Source: Desarmillaria ectypa (taxonomy: Eukaryota > Basidiomycota > Agaricomycetes > Agaricales > Physalacriaceae). From it: a stretch of DNA of 64,000 bases. The stretch spans positions 3,720,001 to 3,784,000 of the forward strand of contig JAUDYN010000005.1 in the NCBI GenBank assembly GCA_030407005.1, written 5' to 3'. Made by a program: the position numbers and the translations under genes. Below are positions 31,920 to 44,862 of the stretch, in pieces (within the stretch, counting starts at the first letter, position 1; each line of letters opens with the position of its first letter). The notes beneath the pieces are model-generated. The model worked only from the letters and a program-made list of their open reading frames with translations. It ran no database searches and was not told the origin of the DNA.

Positions 31920-34900
31920 ATGGATGACGACTATGACAGAAGCACTCCTGAGCAGGGCATCGAAGGCGAGGAGCCACTCACGAGGCGTGATATCCTTGGG
32001 CCGGTCGTCAAACGAGTCGTTGATGCGCTCGGCGGGTATGAAGGCGATGTGTACAGGCTTGGTGACGAGGCCTACGGTTGTCTCAAGGACCTCAAGAGGC
32101 TCTGGCGGAAGGACGACACCGACGATGAGCGCACCGTTGCTCGCCTTTTCTGGGAGACGCGCGTCCTGATAAACGATATCATTCCTATACTCCTCGAAAC
32201 GGCAGGCAAAGGCCTGGTCGAGGACAAGCGAGCAATAGCCTGCGCTGACCTCCTAACGGCGATGACCTGGCCCATCGACATGGCTGAGGAGCTCAAGGAA
32301 TTGGACGACGAGCTCGATAAGTATAGTGACTATACCCAGCTCCTTCAAAGCCATTTACACTACAAGGCGGCGCTCCTCAAGCCCGGCGTGATGCAGGCTC
32401 TTTTTTGTATTTTGCTTCCACCGCTCGCCAAGCACCATAAGGAGCGCACGCCGCGCGATGGACAAATCGTCCATGTTGTACTCTACCTCTTCCGGAACCT
32501 CGCCTTCATCAAGGACCTCCCCATTAACATGCATCTCAGCTCGGACCAGGCCGAGTTCTCCGCTCTGCAGACGAAGCTCGTCCGTGTCATGTCGGAAACG
32601 CACACATTTGAGCTCCTCTTCACTATCGCTTCCAATACAGACAACGATCCTCTCTTCAATACCTGGAACACTCTCGTCCTTGAGATTTTCTACCTCCTAC
32701 TTCGAGGTACCAAACCCACGTCCCTCACTCTGGATCCCGCGAAGGTTTGTCTTGCTTCTCCTCGACGTCCATATGATCCCCGCTAACGCCCTTCCAGCAA
32801 CCCCAAGAAAACCTCCGCCGGCTCCTAGCCACTGAAGACCGCAGAAAGAAAGAGATCGCTCGCAAGGCATCATCACGCCATTCGCGTTTCGGAACAACAA
32901 TAGCCGTCTCCCTAAATCCCAACAAGAAACCCAAGCCGGCGGAGGACGCGGGTAACGAAGCTGACGTCGAGTCCACAAAAAGCCAGCCCTTCGTCCTCCA
33001 TCGCCAACAGGCCATCAAAGAATCCACGGGTACTATCTGGGACATGAAAAAAAAGCAAACGAAGAAGCGAGACAAGGTCGTCGATGAACTTAGTCGAACA
33101 GACAATCTGTCGCCAGAAGCGAAGATAATACTACGGCAATTCGCTGTCAACTTCTTGGACGGCAGTTTTAACCGTGGGTGCAATGGATGTCTATCTACAT
33201 ACAATCCACTAAAAATTTCCTTGTTCGCGTTGTTAGCGTTCTTGTCTGCGTTGATCAAGGATATTCGGTCTGAACGGGCAAAGATCACGAACAAGGACAA
33301 TCTTCGTTTACTCTACGTTACGAAATGGTTCCTCGAGTTCTTCTTGGCCATGCGAGCGAAGGAGAAGGACAAAGGGGTATGGCGTTTCGATCTCGTTGCG
33401 GAGGTTACGGAGCGGACCTGGATCGTTTGGGTGCTGAAACGGATGAGAGAGGCCAGTGAGGAAAAAGTCCGTTCAGTCTCATCTCGTTCTTGTCACTAGG
33501 TTCTTGTGTTGGTTCTAATTCTCACTCTAGCCGAAACTGTGGACGGAGTTGCAAGCCGGAATCGAATGCCTTACGCAGTTGCTGCTGCTTATTGATAATA
33601 TGGCGTCGTCCGACATCACGGATCCCGTGCTGAATGAGGCAGCCGACATTTTGCAGCAGCAGTTGATCTACAACGGAGAAGTGTTGGACATAGCGTTTGA
33701 GAGTCTTAAAACGTACAAGGAGGGCACCCAGTCCTTGGCGTATCTCGATTCAAGTGTGTATCTTGGATATTCGCTCCTGAGAATGCTTGAGCGCTGGGGG
33801 AAGAAAAAGTCCGGGGAGATGTATGTTCGCAAGAAGAAGACGAAAGGGAAGAGCAAAGGTCTGTTGCTATCGCTCTCATAATTGACTCCCGAACTAATGG
33901 CACACCTTAGTGGAGATCCCAGATGTCGAGGACGAAGAAGTCGAAGAGGAGAAAATAATCCATGAAACCATGTTCACCTTCGAAGCATTTGAGATGGTGA
34001 GATGACCATTAGACCCCCGCGATCTGATATTTGACTCACCCCTTCAGAAATTCGCCCAAACAGATATTAACCATACGCTTCTAGCGTATCTATCGCGATA
34101 CAGAGACTTTAGCTCGTCAGAGCATATGAAACGGGTGGTCAATCTTCTCCACCGCCAAGCCGTTAGGGCCAAAGCAGAAGGCCTATTCTTCAAGGTTTGG
34201 ACTTACCTTCTTTGACGTTCATCCCCGAGAGTCCTAGACTATTCCTCTGCACAGGTATCGACACTCAATCTTTTCAAAACAATTCTGGCCGATCAACGGT
34301 CTTTTCCGCGAGAGCAGCCCTATAAAGATTTAATCAATCTTATAAACTTCATTCTGAGACGTTTCTTCAAGGCCCTCGAGGGCTACCCTTTTTTGGCAAT
34401 AGAGGTACATCTTATTTGTGAGATTTGAAAGAGTATGCGTCTAACGGCACCTGTGAATAGGCTTTCTTCCCCAAAAACCGCGGTCATTGGAAGGTGTTCT
34501 CGAGTTATGAGCCAGAGAGTTCGACTGCCGAAGAGCGAGCGCAGGACGAAGATGCGAGGATCCCGGCCGATATCCATGTTAAGAAAGGACACTCGTGGAG
34601 CGAAGAGGTTGGCATCGTTGTGGCTGTGCTGGTTGAAGCCGGCCAAGGGGAGTTAGTGGACTGGACGAAAGAGGTGGGGATTTGAGCATCCTTCGCCTAC
34701 ATGGGGTTAACACCACCGACTTTCCCAGATTCTCACGACTGTTATAGCTCAACGCAACAAAATCATCGAGACTGATGTCAGAGACGACGATGCGGACGAT
34801 GAGGATCACAGGCCTGCCGTAAACCTCGACACACTGTCATCAGAGGCGCTTGCCAAAATGCAAGATTACCGTGAGTACTGGATAATTCATGCTTTCTGTC

Positions 34901-35865
34901 AACTATTTTTTGACAGTGAATCTTATCGTTAGGGATACCATGTACCAAGGATGAGCATGCGAACGCAGTCACGAAGAATCCCCAACTCAAGCTTCTCTTC
35001 CGATTGTGCAAGTTTTACATTGAGAACGAAGGTATGACAGATGTATTTTTGTTGGGTTCCCCTGATATTCAGCGCTCCCCACGATGTAGATGCTGACGAA
35101 CTAGAGTGGTACATTCCGGCAGCTATAAGTCCCGGTGAACTGCGTCGAACTCTGACGGTCATCAATCAGTTCTTGGACTCTCCGATTGATTTGAATGGCA
35201 AAAAGGCTAGCCAGCTTCTGGCGAAGACGCGCAGGAGGCGGCGGAGGACCCGCATGCAAGATTCTGACCAGGAAGATGAGGAAGTAAGTGACGATGAGGA
35301 GCCTCGGCGGCGAAAGAAGACAGAGAGGAAGAAGAAGGAGGAAGAGCAGTACAAATCGGCACAGTTCATCGAGGATAGTGATGAGGAGTACGGCGATATG
35401 GAAGCATTCTTGGCTCAGGAGAAAGTACGACGGGAGAAAGCTGCGGGGAAATCCGTTGCGTTGGGAGAGGGGAGAAGTGCCACAATAAAGTCGCATGGCA
35501 CGAAGAAACGTCGAAAGAAAGCAGGGGATAAGGGTGACAAGAAAAGACGGAAAGGAGAGACAGATGATATGGCTGTGGTCGTCTTGTCTGATGAGGTGAA
35601 CTCAGACCTGGATACTGACATCGAGGTGGAGGAAGGGGGGCATTCGACAGGCATTGATGAACGACCTCAGCCTCCACCTCCACTACCGAAGGCCAAACCC
35701 ATCTACATGCCCAGGACCTCGGATATCAGGCCGTTATCTTCGGCATTACAGGAGAAGGGCGATCATCAAGCTGTCTCTAAGCGACCGGAGCATGAGCCGG
35801 TCAGTCCGTCGTCGCTGTCTGTGAGGAGGAAAGGTCGCTTAATTGTCTCAGACGAGGACGAGTAA
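31920..35865 (+). CDS. TOF1: Replication fork protection complex subunit Tof1/Swi1 (Timeless)
   Basis: About ten or more exons join into some 1,150 residues, ATG 31920 to TAA 35863-35865. The Timeless N-terminal domain begins after MDDDYDRSTPEQGIEGEE and contains WETRVLINDIIPILLETAGK and LLTAMTWPIDMAEELKELDD. It continues with HYKAALLKPGVMQALFCILL, VVLYLFRNLAFIKDLP and FNTWNTLVLEIFYLLLRGTK, typical of Tof1/Swi1/TIM. The second conserved part includes LIKDIRSERAKITNKDNLRL followed by LYVTKWFLEFFLAMR, reached after a 64-base intron at about 33173-33236. The last third is a long acidic/basic tail (EEVSDDEEPRRRKKTERKKK) with nuclear-localisation-like clusters, ending RLIVSDEDE. Family knowledge: with Csm3/Swi3 it holds stalled forks together and supports checkpoint signalling in the nucleus. 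The MCB boxes upstream fit S-phase expression. Confidence 0.92.
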
Positions 35866-38800
35866 TTATCATGGCTCTCTTGTGTATTCAGTGTACTTAC
35901 TATTTCGTCTTAAGTTAAATCTGTGTTTTTGTGTTTTGTTTCGGGGAGAAGCAGCTTCAGTGGGAAGGAACCTCGTGTGTATGATGGAGGCCACGGTTCC
36001 TTTCGGAAGGACGGGAGATATGCTGAGGAACACACTCAGAAGCCTGATTTCCCTTCGACGAAACGGCCCACTTGTGTCATGTTGAATGGTGGTATGCGTC
36101 ACCAGCTTTCATTCCCGCCGTATAACTGGGACACGTCCTTGTATTTAACGGAGTGCATTGCAAACTCCGGACACACCACAGGTTTTTTTCGGATCGTGAC
36201 TGCGGACTCGGCCTGATTCCTTATTTCTTGTTTAGTGGTCCCCACACGGAGATCGTAGAACTGTACCAAGGGTCTGTTTTGCGCTGCATCCGAATTTAGG
36301 GTCCCTCCTGCCAAACTCTAGATCGTTGACGCCACTCTCCATGAGCACCCGTGCCCCCGTCCTAAATGGAGGAGGGAGCGACCGAGTTATTTGTGAATCT
36401 CCTGGTGGTTGACCCGTGGACAAGTTTTTTTTTTGCGATCGGACAGAGGGCGTGGGGTCGCGACGAACGGGGAGGCGTCATGATAGGCCCGGTAATTGGA
36501 ACTGATGCCTCTTTCGAAAATAGAGATGTTCTTGTAGCGGAGTATTTTAAAACTTGACTGACACGGCTTCTCTTTAACTGTCGGAAGCGCGGGACCTCCA
36601 GCTATATGTAGCTTGTGGGTCATTGCCCGGTGAATGTTTTCCCCCTTTCGCAAGTGCCAGCTACCCTTCAATGCTCTCGCCAGGGGAGATTTTCGCCTTA
36701 CCCTACAATGATGACGTCCTGCACGATCGTTTACAGCCAAGGACCCTGGGCTCGACCACCGGTCTACTCTACACCTACGAATTCATAATGGCTGGGTGTA
36801 ATATAGCACCCTATATGAATGGCTTTCATTGCCAACCGCAATCGATCTAGCCACGCGCATACCATATCAGTGATTGCCCCAGAACTTGTCCGATCACCAC
36901 TCTGATTTCAGAACAAATAGATATGATGACGCTCGTTCGGTGTTTCATGGGCCTAGGACTAATTTATTCGAACTACAACTGCATCCTCGTTTCGAAGGTC
37001 ATGCCTCCCCGCCGCCACCGCGAAATGCGCGCCCTTTCCATACATCCACTCTTGGAGCTTGGCTTCAGGTTCGCTCTGACTTTGTACCCCTGAGATTGGC
37101 GCGCAAGTTACTTCTGGTGTCCTTAGTTTCCAAGCTCCGGCATGGCTTATTTCTCTCGGTGATGGCCGTCTTATGCACTCTGTAGTGCGTTTTCTCCGAA
37201 TACATTGGAGGGAAAGGTACATATTAATAGCATACGAAAACGCTTGGCATATCAAGCCTGCTAGGCATTGCGGCTTTCAGGACGAACGAGGATGTCAGTC
37301 AGCAGAGGAACAATTATAGTTGCTACTCAGACGCGAACCACATTCAATCCAAGCTTTTCCTAGAAGGAAGAAGGATGTGTAGTGTGTGCTATTTGTACCT
37401 CAGGCTTATTATTGTGGTTTTTTCTACACGCTTAGCCTGCCGCCTGTCCTCCTGAATGAATGTCAACCATCATTTGCCGTGCCTATGGTGTGTTCTCCCG
37501 CTCAATTGTGCCCCGTTCTTATACCTACCACACATTAGTGCTGATCTGACCAAGGCGGGTTCCCAGTACTGCGCTCTGATGGAATACAACATTGATGAAT
37601 TGAAGGGAAAACGATTGGGGCCCTCCACTTTGTGTCCATCCAGTTCCATTTGGAGAATAATAACACGCCGCATTGTTTTGTCCGGGCGATCCTACATATT
37701 CGGTAAAGGTTGGAGTATGCTGTGACTCGCTTAAATCGACCACTATATCGGCGTTCATACAAGCCGTCGCGTGCAAAAAAAAAAAAAACAGGATACATTC
37801 AAGTCATTATCGGTACTGACATTATTGCACGGTCACGACGGCCTTCTGACGTGCGGGGCTTCGAATATACTGATAAATATATCTCAGGCTCGCGAGTCGC
37901 TGATGGCTAACAGGACCCATATATCCGCCGCATTGCAGATAGATGGAGTCGGAGAAGGCCGGTGTCAACTACAGAAATTCAGAGTCAAAGTTTGTGGGAG
38001 GGGAGAGGCTGACTTTGTTACCGTGCAGCTCGGACATTGATCAGCGACATCGCCGAGGCGGGCGAATGAGACCAAAAGATTGCATTGAGCTGGAAATGAA
38101 ATGCTCTCGATCGCCGGCATGAAGTAGAGTGGTAGTACAAAGTGAAAGGATCCATCGCCATCTCAGAAAGTCGCAGTGGGTGGTCCCCTTCGCACGTCGA
38201 TCAAAGACCCGGAACAATGCGACGTCATCCATTTTTACTACGGAACTTGGATGTATGAATGTTGATTACTTTATATGTTTTATTTGCAGAAAAAGTTATT
38301 TGACGTGCGGGGAAAGGGGAAAGGAGATGCTAGTCCATGGATCCGAGGACGCGCTAGGTGACGCGTCGACGATAGGCAGGGGGGAAGCAGCATCCTCGCA
38401 GAGAGCGACCACGCCACAAAACCATTAGGACGAATGACGCACATCGCCCTCGTCAGCAGCCAGACTACGAGGATCTAAGATCCCAGATGCAGATACGGAT
38501 TCGCGGAGTTCAAGCGGAGTCGGACTTTGAATTGTACGGAGACAGCCGGATTGGACACAAACCAAAACAAAATTGGACAAACGGAAGCATTTGGATTGAT
38601 CCCCGATCAAGCACGGTGCGAGCCAGGCACGACGACGCTCGTGTCCGAATCAGCCAGAAGGAAAAAGAACTTGCAACTGCCGGGATGCCGGAATATGTCA
38701 GCCCTCTACGGATGCATGGCAAATCTACAAAATGGACCAGGTCTCCAGGAGAGATCAATTCACCGAATTAGCTCATATGAAATCAGGGAAACGAGTCCGA

Positions 38801-39135
38801 GTTTATTCACCAAAGGCAGCAGATCGAGGTCCTGAAACTCCAATCTTTTCGAAATTTCGAGGAGATTTGACTCCGTTTGAGTGGATATCTTCTTTACCCA
38901 GGGAACGGGTCAGGGTCATTCTGGATTGGGCTCTCGGCTGATCGAAGAAAGCGAATAAGCCGTGCCAGTGAAATTTCGACATACAGTTCCAAATCAATCG
39001 AAAATGGAATCCTCTAAAGCAGGTTGAAGGGTGGGCGGTAGCCTCTTTTTCATTGATATAAAGGTACTCGATTCCACTTCACATCTGACCTTGACTTTCC
39101 AAACGCTATCCCCCCCAACTTTACGTTAATTCCTG
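35866..39135. other. 3.3-kb stretch without a supported gene
   Basis: Short open frames occur on both strands (for example plus 36874-37185, minus 36959-37255, plus 38129-38428) but none has a recognisable family or splice chain. There is a run of 14 A at about 37776-37790 and an ACGCGT at about 38360. TATATAAAGG-like sequence just upstream of 39061 (GATATAAAGG) may be the TATA element of the bZIP gene. Confidence 0.35.
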
Positions 39136-40230
39136 ATGTCCTCTCTCTCCGGTCATACGGCACACACAGAACGCCCTGAGCGAAGCCGTAATGCGAAGGC
39201 TCAAGCTCGCCATCGAGCTAAGCGAAAGGCTTACATTGAACAGGTCTGTCCATATGTGTTGCTACCTGACGCAACCTCACAACCCTACCAATTTCTAGTT
39301 GGAGCAGACCGTGACCAAGCTCCAGACTGCGCTCGGCGTATCCCCCGACCAGGTCGCTGCCCTCCCGCCGCCGCTCATCAAAATTCGTGAACTGGAACAA
39401 GAGAACGGCCGACTGCACAAAGAAAATGAGGAGCTTCGCCGCATGATTTCTGATACCTCCGGTGGCCGCCCGCTACCTCTCGAGGTCACGCGGCGGACGA
39501 TCTCCCATGACTCCCGGAATATGGACCGAGACTTTAAGCGAAGAAAAGCTGACATGGACGACCAAGTTTACATGGTATGTCGCGCGTTCTCGTCGCCATC
39601 CCGCCACCCCGCTCACTGCCCTTCAGGACGCGCCCGCCCATATGAATGACCTTCGACCGCCGCCTCCGTTGACGATCCCACATGGGTCTCAATATGGGAA
39701 CGTGTCCTCACACAACTCGGGGTCCAACTCACTCTACAACATCAACACTCCCACGTTCCAGATGCCTAATACCCCCTCAGGCTCGAGCGCAACATCCAGT
39801 CCCCCTTTTTCGGCGAGTGTTATTCCCTTTTACCACTCCCCGGCTTTGCTGTAGCCCACCATCACCGAGGGGCACTTTGGACCGTATAATGACATTCTTT
39901 TGTCTTACCCCCACAGCCTGCACAAATGCATCCATCGAACTCTCCAGTAAATCCTCGTCCGCCACTTTCTTCTCATCAAGGTCTTTCGAATCATTCAAAC
40001 GGGGGCGGGCACTATGGGGCCGTTAAGGTGGAGGATGAAAATTACGCGGTAAGTTCGCGACTTCTAGCTTCACGTTTATTGTCTGGATTGACGTCTTCGC
40101 GCAGGCCCACCATCCTTCGCACACGACGAACCATTATTCGAATCCTCTCCCGTCATTCTATTCTCAGCCAGACCACGGGATGGATACTTGGCATTCATAT
40201 TCCTCAGAACGGGCTCCCATCCATCGTTGA
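39136..40230 (+). CDS. bZIP transcription factor
   Basis: Five exons give about 250 residues, ATG 39136 to TGA 40228-40230. The basic region reads ERSRNAKAQARHRAKRKAY and fits the bZIP signature N-x7-R. Leucines at heptad spacing follow across the first intron (LEQTVTKLQTALG, then IRELEQENGRLHKENEELRR). The rest is rich in Pro, Ser and Asn (PNTPSGSSATSSPPFSAS, NPRPPLSSHQGLSNHSNGGG), typical of an activation region, and ends HSYSSERAPIHR. Introns 1 (from 39244), 2 and 4 have consensus borders. Intron 3 uses GTTATT as donor, or a nearby alternative, and is about 96 bases. The protein is nuclear and should bind DNA as a dimer. Targets are not visible. The start is the first ATG and lies directly before the domain. 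Confidence 0.88.
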
Positions 40231-42029
40231 TCGTCTTACTGAACTTGTGTTTTAACATTCTGTATATTTACTCGTATTTTACTTGTGTTGTTGTAGAGCA
40301 TGCATACCCCTCGCTGTCGTCGCCATGGATTCCTTGGAAATACCTACATACCTATATTCTCCTCCTTGAATATACCTCTTTTACCCTCCCTCTTGACTTT
40401 GATTTCATCAACATCACAGTTCAGCAACAGCGAAGATTCCGATCGGCAACATTATGGCACCTGATATCGATAATCGAAGATGGAAGGAAAGGTTCGAGAG
40501 AAAATCTCGTAAGAGGCAGATCATTCTGCGATCGGTGTGGTGATCCATTACGAGAACCGAGTTGTTTAGCTTTTGGAAATAGTACAAAAACCAGCGTCGA
40601 CTGCCTTTGACTGCTTAGTGAGTGTAAAGTCTTTCAGATATGAGCAGTATGGCATTTGCGGGTCTTCGGGCGGCAGAGAAATCTCTCCCCTCAATGTGTT
40701 TGCCCCATAACCCCAACATAACCCCCAAAGTACGCAGTATTTTCAATTTACCTTGTCACCCTTCTATTTTCGTTTCCCCGACAATGGCACTGGATGAAAG
40801 ACAATGTATTTTTAACTATGAATATATAGAAAATATGCAATGTTTTTTCATCGTTTTTTTTTTACTGAAAAAGGTATTTTAAATTTTTCACTGTTTTCTG
40901 CAAAAATTGCGAAATACAGTGAAAGTTCTAAATATTTATACAGTTTTTTTTTTCACAAAAATACTGAAAAGAAACTTTGAATATTTTCTGCATATTTAAG
41001 GGTGAAAATACTGAAATTTTAGTGCAGTGCCACACGTCAGTAATAATTCTGCTACAACAGTGCCGGGATGGATTCCAAACAAGTCACAAGCTCTAAATTA
41101 TCGTGTGCTTTTGTCAGGACACTAAAGGTTCTTCTGAAGATTTCTCAGATTGGCAGACTGGCATAAAGTAGCAAAGACGTCAGAGATAGGAGGATGTGAT
41201 TTGGAAGTCGGAAAGTCAAATAGTAATGCAGCGGTCCAGGCAAAGGAAATTGCAAGTCAGGATATGTTCCTGATCATATCAAAACGAGCCTGAGTCCGAG
41301 TACTAGTTGAATAAGAAGTACTTTAAAGGCAAACAGCTGTACAAATCTGTTCCGATATCCATGAGGCTCGGTCTTCCGTCCTGTGTACAGGAATCAAAGA
41401 CACGCGTCAACTGAAGCGAAAATGATTTTTTATTCTCCGAACTGCCAACTTCGAACTCGAATGCTGAGACTGGAGAACTTTTGAAATTAAGATATCAAAA
41501 TGTGTGCTCGCGAGGAGGGAAACAGCCCCGACACAGCTACACCCGAAGCCAACTTTTTCCCTTTGTTATCGGACAAGACACGATGAAATATACGGGGACC
41601 GCATCAATGGCAGAAAAAAATCTTTGCAGCGTTCCGTTCCTGTCTGTAACAGAATATGTTTCAGCAATGATCGGGTATGCATTCGAATTTGGTGAATTTC
41701 ATGGCTCGGAGGGACCCGCGTGTATGCTTGAATTTACTCCTTGTCAGTGATCTCGCTCAGGTTTTATCCTTTGTGTGATCCTAATTTCTAGGATGTCTCG
41801 TGTTGTCCGCGTCGAATGATATTGGTGATAGTTTAAATCGCGTAGGCGCAAAAGATGATTGGGTCTTAGTTGACAAAGTCACAAAGTATCATGAGTGGCA
41901 CGATCATGGTCAGAGACACCGATCCTTTGTTCGATAACATAGTCATTCGGTGGCCTATTGACCAAGCATCCCAACGCTATAAATCTTCATCTATGCCACC
42001 CAGCCCACCTTTACTCAAGCACAGACGCC
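40231..42029. other. Intergenic region with a very AT-rich repeat-like patch
   Basis: No supported gene. The part 40735-41040 is strongly AT-rich with repeated CTGAAAA/TTTTCAC words (listed separately). Open frames at 41481-41750 and 41870-42055 lack any family. A TATAAAT at about 41979-41985 lies some 50 bases before the next ATG and is a good TATA box for the transaldolase-like gene. Confidence 0.4.
40886..40924. repeat. 9-bp inverted repeat in an AT-rich patch
   Basis: TTTCACTGT at 40886-40894 and ACAGTGAAA at 40916-40924 are exact reverse complements around a 21-base loop. Related words (ACTGAAAA, CACTGTTTT, ATACTGAAA) recur from 40860 to 41020. It may be the remnant of a small non-autonomous element, but no target duplication or terminal repeats could be fixed. 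Confidence 0.45.
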
Positions 42030-43788
42030 ATGGTCCAACTACACGAAACCGCTAGGCCTGATCAGCCCGCTGTCCCATCAAGACCTGCGTCCCCGGAACC
42101 ATCAACTTCCTGTGTCCAGGATTTATCTTCATCAACATTCCTCGCGAGAAGCACGAATAATTACGCGCCTAAAAGCAGCAAGAAGACGGCCCCTGCGAAG
42201 CCCAGAATTAAAACACCTTCCACGTTGCGAAACTGCCTCAGAAAGGCAAACACAGCTGTTATAACGGAAACGGTTGATTTCGAAAGTATGTACACATATT
42301 ACAGGAAATATTTGGACTTAAACCGTGATCGACAGGCCTCTCATATTACGACCTTGACGGAAGTATCCTAAGCCCGGAACATATTTTCGACGCGCTAAAT
42401 TCGCCTTACATTTATTACCACCTTTGGGTAGCAGTGAGAATGTCGCTAGATGACCGGTAAGTTAATTAAGCAGCCGATAGAATCGACGGAAGACTCATCA
42501 TATTGCCGCACACAGTGACAAGGGCAAGATGAAGGCGCCCAGCTTGAATGCGGCTGTTTTAGAGCGTCTTGTCAGTTTCTCTGCCAGGCTTTTGCGATTA
42601 TCGCGGTTTTTGATGATTACTCATAGATCGTTGAACTCGGAAAGCCGATGATAGACAGAACCCCTGGTCCACACATCACTTTTGTCGACCCACGCTTACA
42701 TGGTAACGCTACCAGGATCTTGAGGAACGCCATACGATTGATTGATATGTTCGAGGAAAGCGGAGTAAGCAGGGACTCTATCGTCGTCACTGTCAGTGTC
42801 ATATCATTATCTGAGAGTGTTGGGGACTCTCACCAGAATCTAGATCCCTGCAACAGAAGAAGGAATCCTTGCTTCGAACTATCTCGAGCGCAAGTGTCAA
42901 ATTCTCACCAATTTAGTTCTTGTTGGAACACTAGCTCACGCGGCAGCCTGCGCCCAGTCTGGAGCGAATCTGGTTTCAATTGCGGTTGGTCCTGTAAGTT
43001 GAGAGAAGTTCGTCGATGTATGTCCCATGGCTGATGCAATAACGCCGTCAGCTATTAGATTGGTATGAAAGGAAACGGAAGGCCAAATATCAAGATATCA
43101 GAACACATCCCGGAATTGAACACATTCAGGCCACTGCCGTGTATTTCAAACTCCACAAACATACCACGAGACTAGTTGGCACAGACTTTCGAACGGTAAG
43201 CGAATAATTCCTTTACTATCCTCTTTCATTGAAATACACATTTAGTTGGAAGAGCTAGGCCCTCTCGGTTGCCTGGATGCTGTTGTAATTTCAAAAGACA
43301 ATGTTGAACAGCTGAATGGGTATCCTTTCGTACTCACCCAGTCCGTCCCCAAAACGTCACCTGCGTATGCCCACGCCGAAGGGACACCTAAACGCACAGC
43401 TTTCCAAGGAAAGAAAGCGGAGTTCATCTCGTTTCTCTCCGACAATGACAGAAGCACCCTCACTGAGACGATGCACGTTACTCTGGGACGATTAAAGGTA
43501 AAGATGCAAGAAATTGATAAAATAATTCAGAAGGAGCTTTGGAAGCAGCATACATTGCGATTCCCAGAGAATGAACTCAGCGATACTTCATCGAAGGACG
43601 GGGACCCTCAGGGCTCGAAACTCTCCACCGGATCTCCTGGAAAATGTCTCCACACCAGCGAAAACGAGACCGAGTGCGCCGATAAGACGAAGGACACAGT
43701 GAAGGAGGACAAGACCAAAGAAGACGGAAACACCAATCCCAAACCAAACGGCAGGCAAGAACCTATCGAAGGCGTTGATGACTTTTGA
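42030..43788 (+). CDS. Transaldolase-fold protein without the Schiff-base lysine
   Basis: About seven exons give roughly 465 residues, ATG 42030 to TGA 43786-43788. After a Pro/Ser/Lys-rich N-terminus comes a transaldolase-like core: LDGSILSPEHIFDAL, ELGKPMIDRTPGPHITFVDP, GVSRDSIVVTIPATEEGILA, ILTNLVLVGTLAHAAACAQS and ANLVSIAVGPLLDWYERKRK. In class-I transaldolases the corresponding text is VSTEVDARL, ILIKIPATWEGIxA, NLTLLFS and LISPFVGRILDWY. Here the Schiff-base Lys of ILIKI is Thr, the Glu of STEVD is Phe, and the Thr of NLTL is Val. The alignment is helped by an intron lying exactly between VVT and IPATEEG. All junctions keep frame, so the gene looks alive while the usual sugar-transfer chemistry should be lost. 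The tail is rich in Lys, Asp and Glu (KDTVKEDKTKEDGN). A TATA box lies about 50 bases upstream. Confidence 0.75.
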
Positions 43789-44862
43789 TATTGCTATCTG
43801 CCAGGTATCAACGACAAGTTTTGAAGTAGTGAATATAGAGCCCGCAAATGAATCCCATTAATCTATTGAAGAGAGCATGAGGGAGCCCTAAATCAAAATG
43901 ATTGTATCCGAATTTATTTGCTCTTGCAACGGAGTCAGGTACAGGGCAAGTAGGAGATAGCTATGACTCACGTTGCGAGGATCGAAGTAGTAACACCGAA
44001 TGAGAGCATGTGGGCGGGCCGCCCGGCATTGTCATTGAGAATTTTGCAACAACTAAATCAATTGAACACTGCATTTTCCCGCTGAGGTGATAATCAAAAG
44101 TCAAAGAATGTGGAATGGAGGCGATGCAACGGCTACATGGAAAGCCACAAAGAACAAGAGTGGCAAGTCATATCCTTGGGCATGAATTGCAGATCGCCGT
44201 TGTTGCTCATGTTGTCTATCTCATCGGATCGTACCGAAAGTCAAGATAAGATCGTCCGGATGGGAATGCGCCTGTATGACGCTCAGAGAAGAGGAGCAGA
44301 ACAGTGGAGAGTGATGGCCACTGGTCTCAATTGACACCGTATGATGTTTTCTCTGGGTATGTTGGCTTTCAGATTCAACATCGCCGAAACCGACTTGCCG
44401 AGTGCCATGCACTCGGAGAATACCGAGAGGCGATTGTAGCGGTACTGTGGGTCGGCCGACGTAAAAAGACCACGCAATGATTGCACCAGCTGACCAAGGA
44501 AGCAACTGAGGTACTATCATTATTAACATGACTGCGTCCTGCGTGGACCAAATGACAATTAGCACGGAGATGTCGTTCTATGAAAAATATAGAAGCCACC
44601 ACTGAATGAAACGCAGGTGGAGGCGCTGTGGACCAGTCAAGATGTTATCGAGAAGAAAGCAGGACCGCGGAGCAACTATACCCGGTTCCATTCTCCCCGT
44701 TAATAGTAACAGATGAGTGTTCTAGTTCAAAACAACGGACTGGCCCCAGCCACATAAGAATACAACGCGGGACAGTCTTGTCCGACCGATAAGGCCTTCC
44801 TAGTTCGCATCATCAGAGTTGTACTGTAGTCGCGAAGATCTTGTGATGTTCATACAATTGCA
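43789..44862. other. Spacer between two convergent genes, with unassigned minus-strand frames
   Basis: Minus-strand frames at 44221-44602 overlap each other. One has a hydrophobic start (VMLIMIVPQLLPWSAGAIIA) and another reads RLSVFSECMALGKSVSAMLN. Neither could be joined into a gene or named. The rest is ordinary spacer. Confidence 0.3.

Noticed and set aside
33160..33240. Unusual insertion with Cys in TOF1 (after DGSFN)
   Set aside because: It is an intron; the spliced text NPFLSALIKDIRSER matches the family.
32697..33300. Long minus-strand open frames in TOF1
   Set aside because: They are antisense shadows of strongly conserved Timeless exons.
35101..35683. Minus-strand Ser/Leu-rich frames near the end of TOF1
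   Set aside because: They are complements of the Lys/Glu-rich tail of TOF1.
37776..37790. Run of 14 A as the tail of a retroposed copy
   Set aside because: No target-site duplication and no recognisable retroposed gene upstream.
44221..44602. Membrane protein on the minus strand between the transaldolase-like gene and GPI11
   Set aside because: Overlapping frames each look partly coding and no splice chain or family could be found.
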